Assembly: GCA_001604585.1 (NCBI GenBank)
Contig: LVBW01000008.1
Coordinates: 20,146 to 84,145 of the forward strand
Source: Puniceicoccales bacterium Verruco_02
GTDB lineage: Bacteria > Verrucomicrobiota > Verrucomicrobiia > Opitutales > Oceanipulchritudinaceae
Direction: 5' to 3'
DNA: 64,000 nt
Part shown: one piece after another, positions 10,801 through 18,663 of the stretch
How positions within the stretch are numbered: position 1 is the stretch's first letter
How the letters are laid out: each line of letters starts with the position of its first letter
The notes under the pieces: generated by a model
What the model was told of the DNA's origin: nothing
Seen by the model: only the letters and a program-made list of their open reading frames with translations
Databases searched by the model: none
Position numbers and translations under genes: made by a program

Positions 10801-11024
10801 GCTGCGGTAAGGTATGGCCTTTTTTCGCCAAAATATGAGATGTTGCCCATCTCCCAGTCGCCGGGATTTTCGAGAGAGGTCCCCGTAAACGTCTCCTGCA
10901 CGCGGTTGAGCGTGTTCTCCACCTCCTGCGCCACAAGGGCGGGGCCAGTCGCAGTCGCCGCAATGGCGAGCAGAACCTTGAGAAGGCGGCTGGGGAGGGT
11001 GCTGGTAAAAATGTGGTGCTTCAT
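7806..11024 (-). CDS. Exported lectin-like / fibronectin III / PATR-repeat protein
   Basis: A 1072-residue protein with a signal peptide (residues 1 to about 33, ending PALVAQ). Residues about 50-160 look like the first half of an L-type (legume-type) lectin jelly roll, with GTSFYIYDAD and GGFGGSLGYAP. The expected continuation, GGYIGVGMDDWGNYSNPTEGR, appears only at about residue 651, and the domain then closes with RRLSVIITPDNQ and NIMFGFASSTGG. Between the halves lie two fibronectin type III domains (PGTTYYYRVRA and PGVSYQYRVRA) and an unassigned beta-rich segment. The C-terminus (about 950-1072) holds PATR-type beta repeats (GKGTIVLTGVV...EGTLYLNK). It ends at TAATAG without an autotransporter barrel or PEP-CTERM tail. 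It lies between pilus genes, so it may be a substrate of that machine or a surface adhesin. Domain calls are firm; function is inferred. Confidence 0.72.
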   Translation of the reverse strand: MKHHIFTSTLPSRLLKVLLAIAATATGPALVAQEVENTLNRVQETFTGTSLENPGDWEMGNISYFGEKRPYLTAASGEDSDGTGWLRLTENVGNQSGYIRYKGKPVKSEGLTIYAAFDFSHWDSGGGESPTKSADGTSFYIYDADYVDNFHVGGFGGSLGYAPMSNTSRQSSINNAPSSLTARALSSSSMMIYWTDNSVLEETFVLERNTSASTSGANYVSITLPRNTSSYVDTGLNPGTTYYYRVRATGTLLNSVRSAATNWTSWTNAATSAASADNGSDSTIVTSHSFTIRVNPRTANINGITNRMLVYIGSTLVNTQTYNTRNRDYGDLDVTFTHSQASAFTLGNLKIVFETNTTDWRSNNYLMVYYVVIDGTTYLARDCATSPSPGWDGWDYEYFAGNNATLDFNTHTSRTDSFLGTSSTMNAPTGLSAAPNATNTAIVLNWTDNATGETGHRVQYREGTSGSWTDVNIAGSNVKTYTHAATPGVSYQYRVRAYSGSAYTASSNTVTASIPVTTGTLITVRAFSENAGDKIYMRIYGKGDLDRAGSYTVQEFTLGTLFAYHNFYTTADVDASQICIHHGGTWNRRVIVDYLDLNKSGVDPYQTERCAFNSASPAPIGNHGSFSESMDRPGYVDYATYSAGGAPIDPLGGLSGGYIGVGMDDWGNYSNPTEGRIGGPGFIYPAIAVRGDEASNYKYLVGTGDDNVADLERNMNFPNAKVRPIFKPDLRRLSVIITPDNQLTAFIKYGTGDVEALFTADLKSQVRPKNIMFGFASSTGGTYANHDIRNVIVTTFKSLIWTNGGGDKLWETGMNWLVGSTPEEAKYEDVEFESKERQNTFWHTPAYHPVDVVDGAMLEEVTLTKTVSLHTITLSAADIEYRLGGADIILNDTTEGASINATAFRHVINSNVLAAEEFNFNATSGARLTINGAVNNGGYRMRLTGKGTIVLTGVVSGEGGVRIEDDGFITFTGAEDNTYDGVNTMQEGTLYLNKLGPLKDSDGAFIFRQATGYGPIIMSCVEQATAGTNAQTSRRTSRIILQNNNQIENNVDILLEGGELDLNGFVESGDTY

Positions 11025-11060
11025 GGCTTATAGTTCCGTGTTGCTCGCGTTTCAAGCGGC

Positions 11061-14000
11061 TCAGGGGACCACCTTGTAGATTGTTCTTGTGTAGGTGGTG
11101 CCATTATCGGCCCGGCGTGTTACCGTGATGGACTCAAGCTTGGCCGCCCCGGTATTGAGGAGCACGTTGGAATCGTTGTAGAACTTGATACGCCCTCGGA
11201 CGGCGGAGCTGGTGATGTCGAAGGAAGTATCGGTTGTGGCCTGACACTCGACAGTAAGCACGTCTCCGGTGCCCCAGTTGCGGATTTCCAGGATTGCGCC
11301 TTCATACACCATTATGTCCTGCACGCTGAGCTTCGATGCCCCCTTGAAGAATATGCGCGAGGTCTTGGACACTGTGAGGTAGGCAAAGCCGGTGCTCGTG
11401 GGCGGTCGGCGTGGGACAATTTCGCCAGTGCTGCTAACATTTGTGCCAATCCAGCGGGCATAGATTACTGGGTTTGCCGGGCGCTCGTCCGGGTCCGGGT
11501 AGAAGGTGTTGATCAGTTCCGGGTACTGGATGCTGCGCAGTGCCGCAAGTCCGGGATACTTCGAATAGAACTTGTCCTTGGTCGTCCAACCGGAAGCTGT
11601 CGAATACTGGTAGTCGTAGATTCTGAGCGTAGCCGAGGAGGCAATGTCCACGTTCTCCACCGTGAACAAGGCCCCGTCTGCCGCCGTTCCTCCAAAGCTG
11701 AGCTGCGAGGGCTTGGTAACGCGGAAGCGACCCTGGAAGGTCTGGTCGAAGCCAGCGAGGGCAAAACGGCCCCCGTCAAGAAGCACAGGCGACTGCGCCG
11801 CATCGTCCTGATAGTGGGTGATGGCGCCGTCCTTTTTCAGCTTCAGCTCGCCCTGCTGGACCACGTAGCGGATGTTGCGCGTCTGGTTGGTCGTGTAGTT
11901 CTGAGGTTTGGCGTTGTAGTAGCCTACTTCAAAGCTTCCGGCGCCAGTCTTGTAAAAACCGTGACTCTGGTTGGCGTCCTTACTGATGTTGCCATTAAGG
12001 GTAAGGCTCATATCGCTACCGACGACGTTGGCCACGACCGGCTTTTTCAGTATGATGTCGGCGTTGACCACATGATGGTCGCCCTCGTTGATGGTAGGCT
12101 CGCTACTGCCCACAACGGTGATCTCCGCGTTGTCGGTAGTGCGGTCGAAGGTGATGCTAGTGCTGCCGCTGCTGCGCCTCGCGAGGGTGAAGCTGCGGTC
12201 CGAATTCTGGAAAAACAGGCCGCCAAGAGTGTAGGCTCCGTCCACAGTCACGGTGCGCCCGACAGGGATCACGTAGCTGAACATGGCGTTGGCGTCCACT
12301 GCGTTGGGGACCTTGCGGGCCTTCCAGCTTTCAAGAACTGTTGTGTTGCTGTCTATGAAGCTCCAGACCGTCTTGGCTGCCTCGTCATATGTGGGTGCCT
12401 CGGCGGGTCTGCCTGCGTAGTTCCACTGGTCCTCGAAGCCGCCGCTGGCGGGCTGCTTGGTATAGACAGCGAGGGTCTCCTCGGCATCGATGAGGAAGAT
12501 GTTCAGGAGCGCGGTGTAGGAGGTGCGGGCCTTTGCACGGAGCGTGGACGAGGTGAAGAATGTCAGGTCTCGCCCGACGGGTATGGGCGAACCTACGATA
12601 TACTTCGATGCCAGCTGCCAGTTGAAGGTCGAGCTGGTGTTGAAGGTGTAGCAGATGTCGTATATATCCTTGTCGCTGATGCCGTGCAGGCCGAGCGTGT
12701 TCTCCGCACTTAGCGTCACGTATAGGAGCGGGTCGGCAAAGGACTGGCTGGGCTTGTCGAGAAGGATGCGCGGCAGGGTCGATGGCTGCGCGCTTAGGTA
12801 ATCGGTCTTGGTAAGGTCGGCGACGAATGGGTTTGTCGAAAGAAGCTGTATGCGCCAGGGGTGCTGGGCAGTGCTGGTAAAGCAGTCCTTCACGACTCTG
12901 GAGGTATAGCCGGTGCTGGCGCTGCCTGTTGTTGCAAGGGACACGCTGCCCACGGTGTTCGTGATGCTTAGCTGGCTGTCAAGAGCCGCCGGTATGGGTA
13001 TCGTCTTGGCAGTGTCGGCATAGAGTTTGATTTCCAGTTGGCCACTGTTCATCAGTAGCTGATCCGCTGCACTGATGGCGGGGAACATGCTGGGCAGTAT
13101 GTCGTAAAGGGTCACCTTGCCGCTCTCGCGCGTGCTGCCGTCGGCGTTCTTCACCACAGCTTCAGCGGTTGGCGTCACCTTGGCCACGTCGATGGAGAAT
13201 GACAGCGGCTCGCTCGATAGGCCACCCGCCTGAGCTACGTAGCTTACTACGAGTGTCGAACTGCCGCCCGCTAGCGGAGAAGCGTCTATCCTGCCGCCAA
13301 AGCTCCAGCCCTCGGGCAGGGAGAAGCCCGCTGGCAGGCCGCCAAGAGAGCCTAGGGATGGGCTGGACGAGTTCGCGGTTCCACTTGTCTGAACGCGTAG
13401 ATTGTCTAGCGGATCTGCGGTGGCAGGCTTGGCCACAAGGTATATCTGCGGCCCAGACGGATCGTTCCAGTTGAGGTCTGTAAGCGCATCCAAGCTGGCG
13501 CTTGAGGCACCGTTCTTGCCAAGGTCAATGGAGCTTAGGTGGTAGCTGTCGCTAACAGGATCGTAAACGACGATGCGGAAAGTGGCCCCGATGGTGAAGG
13601 GGTCGCCCGGCGGCTTGTCCATTGCCACGGGGGACAGGCCCGCGGTGTTGCGGTCCATGATGACAAAGCCCACCGTGTTCATGTTGCTGCGCTGGCCAAG
13701 CATCGAAAGGTCTATCCGGAATGGGCGCACAACCATGCCCTTGCCCAGTTCCTTCTCGCTGAGACCGGCACTGGTGCTGGCAACGGCAAGGCGGTCTCCC
13801 GTCCCCTGCCCCACGGTGTCGAAGCCCTTGCCCGTCCACACTGCGGAATTTGTCGAGGTGGCGTCGATACCCTCTGCGGCAAGCTGGGTCTGAAGGTTGG
13901 CCCATGCGCTGCGGTCACGTTGCGCGAGGCCGCCGATGCGGGCCTCGGAAATCTGGCCCGCCATGAATACGGTGCCGCCGACAAAGCTGGCGATTACCAT

Positions 14001-14075
14001 CGAGCCGATGATGACCTCGATAAGGGTGAAGCCCCGTATGCGGCGGAAGAACGAGCTGTTGGCTATGCGCTTCAT
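11061..14075 (-). CDS. Giant pseudopilin with beta-helix/PATR-like C-terminal region
   Basis: A 1004-residue protein beginning with a class III prepilin leader: cleavage is expected after Gly15, giving mature FTLIEV with Glu at +5, then a hydrophobic helix (VIIGSMVIASFVGGTVFMAG). Usual pseudopilins are 150-350 residues. The remainder is Ser/Thr/Asn-rich beta sequence. From about residue 690 on it shows repeats like those of PATR proteins (GAGSFEVGYYN, QQGELKLKKDGAI, LLDGGRFALAGFDQTFQG). This resembles the tail of the neighbouring lectin protein. The gene starts 8 bases after the PilX-like gene and is followed 36 bases later by the lectin gene. It may be a tip or display pseudopilin, carrying a long surface domain on the pilus fibre. 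The prepilin part is certain; the PATR-like reading is good but unproven. Confidence 0.78.
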   Translation of the reverse strand: MKRIANSSFFRRIRGFTLIEVIIGSMVIASFVGGTVFMAGQISEARIGGLAQRDRSAWANLQTQLAAEGIDATSTNSAVWTGKGFDTVGQGTGDRLAVASTSAGLSEKELGKGMVVRPFRIDLSMLGQRSNMNTVGFVIMDRNTAGLSPVAMDKPPGDPFTIGATFRIVVYDPVSDSYHLSSIDLGKNGASSASLDALTDLNWNDPSGPQIYLVAKPATADPLDNLRVQTSGTANSSSPSLGSLGGLPAGFSLPEGWSFGGRIDASPLAGGSSTLVVSYVAQAGGLSSEPLSFSIDVAKVTPTAEAVVKNADGSTRESGKVTLYDILPSMFPAISAADQLLMNSGQLEIKLYADTAKTIPIPAALDSQLSITNTVGSVSLATTGSASTGYTSRVVKDCFTSTAQHPWRIQLLSTNPFVADLTKTDYLSAQPSTLPRILLDKPSQSFADPLLYVTLSAENTLGLHGISDKDIYDICYTFNTSSTFNWQLASKYIVGSPIPVGRDLTFFTSSTLRAKARTSYTALLNIFLIDAEETLAVYTKQPASGGFEDQWNYAGRPAEAPTYDEAAKTVWSFIDSNTTVLESWKARKVPNAVDANAMFSYVIPVGRTVTVDGAYTLGGLFFQNSDRSFTLARRSSGSTSITFDRTTDNAEITVVGSSEPTINEGDHHVVNADIILKKPVVANVVGSDMSLTLNGNISKDANQSHGFYKTGAGSFEVGYYNAKPQNYTTNQTRNIRYVVQQGELKLKKDGAITHYQDDAAQSPVLLDGGRFALAGFDQTFQGRFRVTKPSQLSFGGTAADGALFTVENVDIASSATLRIYDYQYSTASGWTTKDKFYSKYPGLAALRSIQYPELINTFYPDPDERPANPVIYARWIGTNVSSTGEIVPRRPPTSTGFAYLTVSKTSRIFFKGASKLSVQDIMVYEGAILEIRNWGTGDVLTVECQATTDTSFDITSSAVRGRIKFYNDSNVLLNTGAAKLESITVTRRADNGTTYTRTIYKVVP

Positions 14076-14083
14076 GGCAAAGG

Positions 14084-15649
14084 TTAGGGATTGATTGTGA
14101 CCCTGCTCTGCACGTCCACGAGCAGGTATCTAGGGGCCGAAGTACGGAAGGGGTTGGAGGCAAAGCTGCCAATCGCGATGCTGCCGTTCATGTCCACGGC
14201 TGCCTCGTTCATGCCGTTCCAGGCGACAAGGCCGTTGACGGTCAGCGTGGCACCACTTGCAGCGGCAAGGCCGCCCAAGCGGTCGTCCAGCAGTATCATG
14301 CCGTTCATCGTGGTGTTGGTGCTGGCCGTAATATCCACACCGCTTGCGAATATGTATAGGGGCTGGTCTGTCAGGTTGCCGGTAAGATACACCTGATACT
14401 TGCCCGGCAGTGTGGACTGCTGCGCGGCCTCCCAGCCGTTTATCCAAATGATGACTGGCTGGTTGTAATCGGTAGCCGCGCTGGCGGCACCCGTCACCAC
14501 GCTGTCGCGGATAACGAGGGAAGAATTGACCGAAGCTGGATTGTCAGGCAGCTGGATGTATATGCGGCGAAAACCGTCCAGAAAGGTATCGTGCTCTGGC
14601 TCTGTGCCTCCGCCGTAGTAGCCCATTATGTTGGGGTCGGGCAGGTAGTGAAGGTCGATGTTCCATACGCCGTCCGTCACGTTGCCATCGCTATCGGTGT
14701 TGGCCACGCAGTAAAAACCTTCCAGTCCCGGCGATGGTATGTCGTATGCGGACATGTCCATGCGCGTGAACACCCAGTTCTTGTTCGGGAACAGGGTGCG
14801 GATGTAGTCATCGTCGTAAAAAACCCACTCCCAGAGCAGGCTGGCGGCGCTGAACAGCTCGCGATAGGAATAGGGAAAGTCCACCGCGCTCGAGATGGCG
14901 TTGCCCCCGCCCATCTGCGTCATGGCAAGGCCGTGCAGGGAGCCGTTGGCAAGGGCTGCGGACATGGCGCTTGTGATTGCAGGAGGGCTGGCCGGTATGT
15001 TGGCCGGACTTGTGGCTATTGCGTAAGAAATGAGGTTGTAATCGCTAGCGGGCACCTGATACAGGCGCGTGTACAGGTTGAAGCGCACTGTGTTACCGTC
15101 GCCGGTGCGGTCGATTACGAATTCAAACACATCGTCTGTGGACGCAGCCCCGGCTACGGCGTAAACACTTGCCGGATTGGGCGCGTACTGGCCCACCTTG
15201 CGCTTGCTCGTAACGTTGCCCATAGGGACATCGAAGAGGTTGTAGCTACCGCCTAGAGACTGCGGGTTGCCCCGGATGAGGGGCCAGAAGCTACCGATGC
15301 TGTTGCCGGGCAGGTCGGGGACTGTGCTCGCAGTGTAGGTAACGCCGCTTGAACCCGCCATCGAGCTAAGGAAACTGTTCAAAAGGCTCGTCACCCCGGG
15401 CGAAGCCTTCCCCATGCGGATAAGCTCGTAATGCTCCAGCACGGCCTCCTTCACGATGCGCTCCAAAGCCACGCGCTCGCCCTGATACTGGGTGTAGCGG
15501 TCGAGGCTCTCGCCTACCCCGTTGTCAGAGATGACATTCGTTATGTATGCCTGAAACATCAGCAGCATCACCACGGCCAGAATCAGGGCCATGACGGCCA
15601 CGCCTCCCCGGCGCGAACGGCTGCGAAAAACTGTCTTGATGGCGTGCAT
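14084..15649 (-). CDS. PilX/GspK-like pilus-associated protein
   Basis: A 521-residue protein with a basic N-terminus (RSRSRRGG) followed by one hydrophobic helix (VAVMALILAVVMLLMFQAYI). This is the layout of PilX or GspK-type minor components, which start RG-x-A-L rather than GFTLIE. The rest is a predicted extracytoplasmic domain. Its last part (about 420-500) has beta-helix-like turns, such as GVDITASTNTTMNGMILLDDRLGGLAAASGATLTVNGLVAWNG. It sits 6 bases after one pseudopilin gene and 8 bases before another, so all three are surely co-transcribed and probably form a minor-pilin tip complex. I cannot identify it beyond that. Confidence 0.6.
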   Translation of the reverse strand: MHAIKTVFRSRSRRGGVAVMALILAVVMLLMFQAYITNVISDNGVGESLDRYTQYQGERVALERIVKEAVLEHYELIRMGKASPGVTSLLNSFLSSMAGSSGVTYTASTVPDLPGNSIGSFWPLIRGNPQSLGGSYNLFDVPMGNVTSKRKVGQYAPNPASVYAVAGAASTDDVFEFVIDRTGDGNTVRFNLYTRLYQVPASDYNLISYAIATSPANIPASPPAITSAMSAALANGSLHGLAMTQMGGGNAISSAVDFPYSYRELFSAASLLWEWVFYDDDYIRTLFPNKNWVFTRMDMSAYDIPSPGLEGFYCVANTDSDGNVTDGVWNIDLHYLPDPNIMGYYGGGTEPEHDTFLDGFRRIYIQLPDNPASVNSSLVIRDSVVTGAASAATDYNQPVIIWINGWEAAQQSTLPGKYQVYLTGNLTDQPLYIFASGVDITASTNTTMNGMILLDDRLGGLAAASGATLTVNGLVAWNGMNEAAVDMNGSIAIGSFASNPFRTSAPRYLLVDVQSRVTINP

Positions 15650-15655
15650 GTTCGT

Positions 15656-16525
15656 TCAGGGCCTCGTGGGCAGGAAAAGGACAAAGCGGGAAAAAGTCTT
15701 GGCGCTATCGGCGCTGGACACCTCGTAAGGATAGGCAGTGGGGTCCGGGAACACCACTTGAGCGCCGAGGTCGTCGCTTATGGCCCAGTCCGTATCGCTG
15801 CGCAGCCAGTAATGCACCGCCCCGGGCAAGACGCCCACATCGTTGGCCACGCTGGTGGCCAGAGAGTATGCGTAGCTAAGCTCCTCGGACAGAGTGCCGC
15901 TAAGGTAGCAACGCACCGTGTAGGTCGTCATTCCCCCACTGTCGCTGCGGCGGCTATGGATTACGATGGGCACGTTACTCGTGCCGCTGATTACGAAAAT
16001 GGAAAAGTCCTCTGCGCTGCCAAGTGCGGACATCGTTACGCCGTTGGTCTGCAACTGGCTCTTGAACTGCGCGGCGCTTGTCAGGCGGGATGGGTGTATG
16101 GCCGCGAGCCACGCCAGAGAGGATGGCGCATATGTGTCCGGGCAGATAGTCGTTGCGTCGCTGCCCTGCCCCTGCTCGCTTCTCCCGCCTAGGACGAACA
16201 CGCTGGAAAGGCCGGGATTTGCCGGGCCTACGGCGTTGGATTGCAGCGCGTCCATGAGCGTGTTCTGGAGCTGCACGGCGTTGGGTAGCTGGCTGTAAGC
16301 CGGGGCAACGGGGATTTTCCGATTCCCCCAGGGCATGTCGTTTGCGGACTCACGCTCGTTAAAGGTGCCTGCCATGTTGGCGAACACGAACACCACCGAA
16401 CCCACGACAAGGGCACCCAACACGGAGGCCAGTATCAGCTCGATGAATGTGAAGGCACTGCGGCGGCGCGGCCTTTCGGCGCTGCGCAGCCCGCTCCGAA
16501 TGCTGAATCGTAGGGACTTGCTCAT
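15656..16525 (-). CDS. Prepilin-type pseudopilin with long leader
   Basis: A 289-residue protein. The leader is long and basic (24 residues); mature FTFIELILASVLGALVVGSVVFVF follows Ala24, with Glu at +5. The residue before the cleavage site is Ala rather than the canonical Gly. The C-terminal part is beta-rich and of the size seen in GspJ/PilW-like minor pseudopilins, but I see no firm match. It opens the tight minor-pilin unit with the PilX-like and giant pseudopilin genes downstream. It is preceded by a 354-base gap, so this unit may have its own promoter. Confidence 0.8.
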   Translation of the reverse strand: MSKSLRFSIRSGLRSAERPRRRSAFTFIELILASVLGALVVGSVVFVFANMAGTFNERESANDMPWGNRKIPVAPAYSQLPNAVQLQNTLMDALQSNAVGPANPGLSSVFVLGGRSEQGQGSDATTICPDTYAPSSLAWLAAIHPSRLTSAAQFKSQLQTNGVTMSALGSAEDFSIFVISGTSNVPIVIHSRRSDSGGMTTYTVRCYLSGTLSEELSYAYSLATSVANDVGVLPGAVHYWLRSDTDWAISDDLGAQVVFPDPTAYPYEVSSADSAKTFSRFVLFLPTRP

Positions 16526-16879
16526 CGGCTGGGTAGCAGCGGCTCCCTTGTTGCAAGAGCCGGTGAAATGCGTGTCACGGTGGGAAAGCTGGTCAACCTG
16601 ATATGAGCTGTGATCGGGAGGGCCTCACATCGATCAGGAGAGGTTTTATTGTATTGGAAGAGGAAACAGGTAAAGGCTTGGTATTTACGCGGCTGCAAGC
16701 GCCCGTTGTTTATTGCCGGGGGCGAGCCGCGGGGAAAGAGATATGAATTAGCTTCCGCTATTCCTGATCAAAGAACTTCATACTGATGGGGCCTTGCGCT
16801 CGCGTTGTCGCTGCTCAAGACCCCTTTGGAAAATGTATTTGGTAGTCGCGCGCCGGGCTTACGTCGCGCCTGCCTTTGC
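16526..16879. other. Non-coding gap between minor and small pilin genes
   Basis: No protein-like ORF is visible. The gap contains the hairpin listed at 16688-16731 and probably the promoter of the minor-pilin unit, although no convincing -35/-10 pair could be picked. Confidence 0.4.
16688..16731 (-). other. Nested hairpin between pilin genes
   Basis: The outer stem CGCGGCT/AGCCGCG is perfect over 7 bases, and an inner stem CGCCC/GGGCG closes a 15-base loop. It lies about 150 bases past the stop of the 130-residue pilin gene. There is no T-run after it, so it could be a processing or stability hairpin rather than a classical terminator. Such an element could separate abundant small-pilin mRNA from the minor-pilin genes downstream. 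Confidence 0.4.
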
Positions 16880-17272
16880 TTAATACGTTATCGTGGAGGC
16901 GCCCTTCTTTAGGACTACTTTCTGCATTACGCCTGACGCGTTGGAGTTCTGAAACTCTATGGTGTAGCCGCTGCCCAGTCGATTGGTCTGGAACGCGGTC
17001 AGGGTGGCGTCGCCATATTCAAGGTATGGGACAAGGAGTAGGTATTTTGCCGAGTGACCGCTGGCGGCGTTCCAAGCGCTGACGCCTTTCTCCATGCGAT
17101 AGCGGGTCTGGGCGAGGTTCAGGGCTTCTGCCGCAGCTATGGCGCGCTGGTCGGAGGCAGCCTCGCGGGTGCCGGATATGCTCGGGATGATTGCTGCGGC
17201 AAGGACGGCCATCACGGCCACCACAACGATCAGCTCGATGAGCGAAAAGGCACTTTTGCGGCAGGTTTTCAT
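16880..17272 (-). CDS. Small type IV pilin / major pseudopilin-like protein (third of three)
   Basis: A 130-residue protein with an 8-residue leader, MKTCRKSA, followed by mature FSLIELIVVVAVMAVLAAAIIPSI. Glu at +5 is present and Ala replaces Gly at -1. The C-terminal domain has about 85 residues and no Cys pair. Its size matches GspG/PilA-like major pilins. It is the last of three small pilin genes in a row and the most divergent in its globular part. A 56-base spacer separates it from the previous pilin. Confidence 0.88.
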   Translation of the reverse strand: MKTCRKSAFSLIELIVVVAVMAVLAAAIIPSISGTREAASDQRAIAAAEALNLAQTRYRMEKGVSAWNAASGHSAKYLLLVPYLEYGDATLTAFQTNRLGSGYTIEFQNSNASGVMQKVVLKKGASTITY

Positions 17273-17328
17273 TTCCCAGATTATCGGCAGTATGGAGTCT
17301 TGGTCAAGCGGTCGCAGCTAGGAAGAAT

Positions 17329-17685
17329 CTATGGGCCAAGCACTACGCCCCGCCCTACAACGAATGTGAACGTTTCGCCATCCAAATTCGGTTTCTGGCA
17401 GGCAAAGGTGACGGTGTCGTTTCCAAGCGACACCGTCACCCCCGTTGCCAATCGACTGGAAGCACTGTTCCAGTCGGTATATGCAGACATGTTGGCCGTA
17501 TCAGCCGTGTATGCGTCCATGTAGGATTGATTCCAGAGCTGGACCGTGCGCTTGACAGATGCATCGCGGCTTACGCCTACCATGTCATAGATAACAGGTA
17601 TAATGAGCGTTGCCATTACCGCTATTACGGCAATAACTACGATCAACTCAACCAGAGAAAACGCATCACGATTGCGCAATTTCAC
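17329..17685 (-). CDS. Small type IV pilin-like protein (second of three), GTG start
   Basis: A 118-residue protein; the start codon is GTG. The leader MKLRNRDA is followed by mature FSLVELIVVIAVIAVMATLIIPVI, with Glu at +5 and Ala at -1. After the helix, VKRTVQLWNQSYMDAYTAD closely parallels DRRNVQLWNQTYLEARAAN in the upstream pilin, so the two arose by duplication. The domain after the helix is short. It lies 34 bases downstream of the first pilin gene. Confidence 0.87.
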   Translation of the reverse strand: MKLRNRDAFSLVELIVVIAVIAVMATLIIPVIYDMVGVSRDASVKRTVQLWNQSYMDAYTADTANMSAYTDWNSASSRLATGVTVSLGNDTVTFACQKPNLDGETFTFVVGRGVVLGP

Positions 17686-17719
17686 TCTATTAGTCGACGG
17701 ATATAACCTTGCTACGTAT

Positions 17720-18082
17720 CTAGCGAGTGTTCATGTAGACAAGACCAGTATCAGCAGCAAAAGTAACGGTGCCAGCAGCGAGCGTGAAGCCTGGAGCATT
17801 GAAATTGATGTCTGTCGCACCAACAGTAGCCTGCGCGTCATAGGCAGCAACTGCCGTAGATGCAGCTGCGATTGTTGGTACTGGCGCAGAATTGTTGGCG
17901 GCGCGGGCTTCTAGGTAGGTCTGGTTCCAGAGCTGGACGTTGCGGCGGTCGGACGTACGCTGGGCCTCGACGTTGAAGTTCGAGATGCTGGGCACGATGA
18001 CTGCGGCGATGGCGGCGATAACCGCGATGACGACGATGAGTTCGATTAGGCTGAAGCCCTTCTTACGGTTCTTCTGGTTCAT
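17720..18082 (-). CDS. Small type IV pilin-like protein (first of three), likely major pilin
   Basis: The ORF track starts this at 18193, but the pilin leader begins at the internal ATG at 18082 (MNQKNRKKG, then mature FSLIELIVVIAVIAAIAAVIVPSI), giving 120 residues. The canonical Gly is at -1 and Glu at +5. The Ala-rich globular part is short, with a QLWNQTYLEA segment shared with the next pilin. As the first pilin gene after a long non-coding gap, and the only small pilin here with the canonical Gly, it is my pick for the major subunit. No Shine-Dalgarno sequence is present, only an A-rich stretch before the ATG. Confidence 0.88.
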   Translation of the reverse strand: MNQKNRKKGFSLIELIVVIAVIAAIAAVIVPSISNFNVEAQRTSDRRNVQLWNQTYLEARAANNSAPVPTIAAASTAVAAYDAQATVGATDINFNAPGFTLAAGTVTFAADTGLVYMNTR

Positions 18083-18663
18083 TTTCTGTTTTATATCTGA
18101 CTTGTTTAGTTTTTGGGGATCGGAAAGGTAAGCACCCGCGCCTGAATCTGGCGGGACCGGCGCCTGCCCGAAAATGGGTGTGCCGGAACGCACGAATCAG
18201 CCCTCTGCCAAGCAAAGGACGGGCCGAAGCGGCGCTGGAAAGTGGGAAAGCATATTGGCGTGTGCCGGTGGAACTGACTCTGCGACAAGTATATATGGGA
18301 CAGGGACAGGAAAAAGAAGCGCCCAATTATCGGGATTGTCTGAATGAAATCACCCCAGCCGCATGGAGTCAACACCCTAATTTTCTTTTTTGAGCCTTTA
18401 ATTGCGTTATGTGTAAAAAGGAGGAAGGAATCCGGGAGATGAGCGTGAACCTACGATATACGCGGATTGACGCAGATTACTTAAAATCGACCTAAGATTC
18501 AGTCATCAGCGGATATCGGCGTTAATCGACGGTTAATATGTGTTGGGTTCCTTCGAAAGCCTAGTAATTCAGAACGGCATGTTCCGGGAATTATTTCGCG
18601 CCCTTTTACAAAAAATTAGACAAATACCCCTAGAATATTCCTACACCCGCCTTACTCGACTGG
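18083..18663. other. Long leader/promoter region upstream of the pilin genes
   Basis: About 580 bases without a credible gene, lower in GC towards 18.4-18.65 kb. On the minus strand a TTGACT (around 18367-18372) could be a -35 element, but the matching -10 (TTTCAT) is weak. No sigma-54 GG-N10-GC pair was found. The region contains the degenerate repeat stretch listed at 18455-18540 and likely holds pilin regulatory sites. Confidence 0.45.
18455..18540. repeat. Degenerate intergenic repeat stretch (CGCGGATTGACGCAGATTA type)
   Basis: The stretch contains CGCGGATTGACGCAGATTA, then CAGCGGATATCGGCGTTAATCGACGGTTAAT, i.e. several imperfect copies of a GCGGATT / GCGTTAAT / GCAGATTA unit. It looks like a remnant of a dispersed intergenic repeat of the kind I recall from several environmental genomes, which I cannot verify here. 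It lies between the pilin promoter region and the end of the GT-C gene. Confidence 0.4.

Noticed and set aside
9792-10838. 348-residue plus-strand ORF inside the lectin-like gene
   Set aside because: Antisense to clear FnIII and lectin motifs; Cys- and Val-rich without a family pattern.
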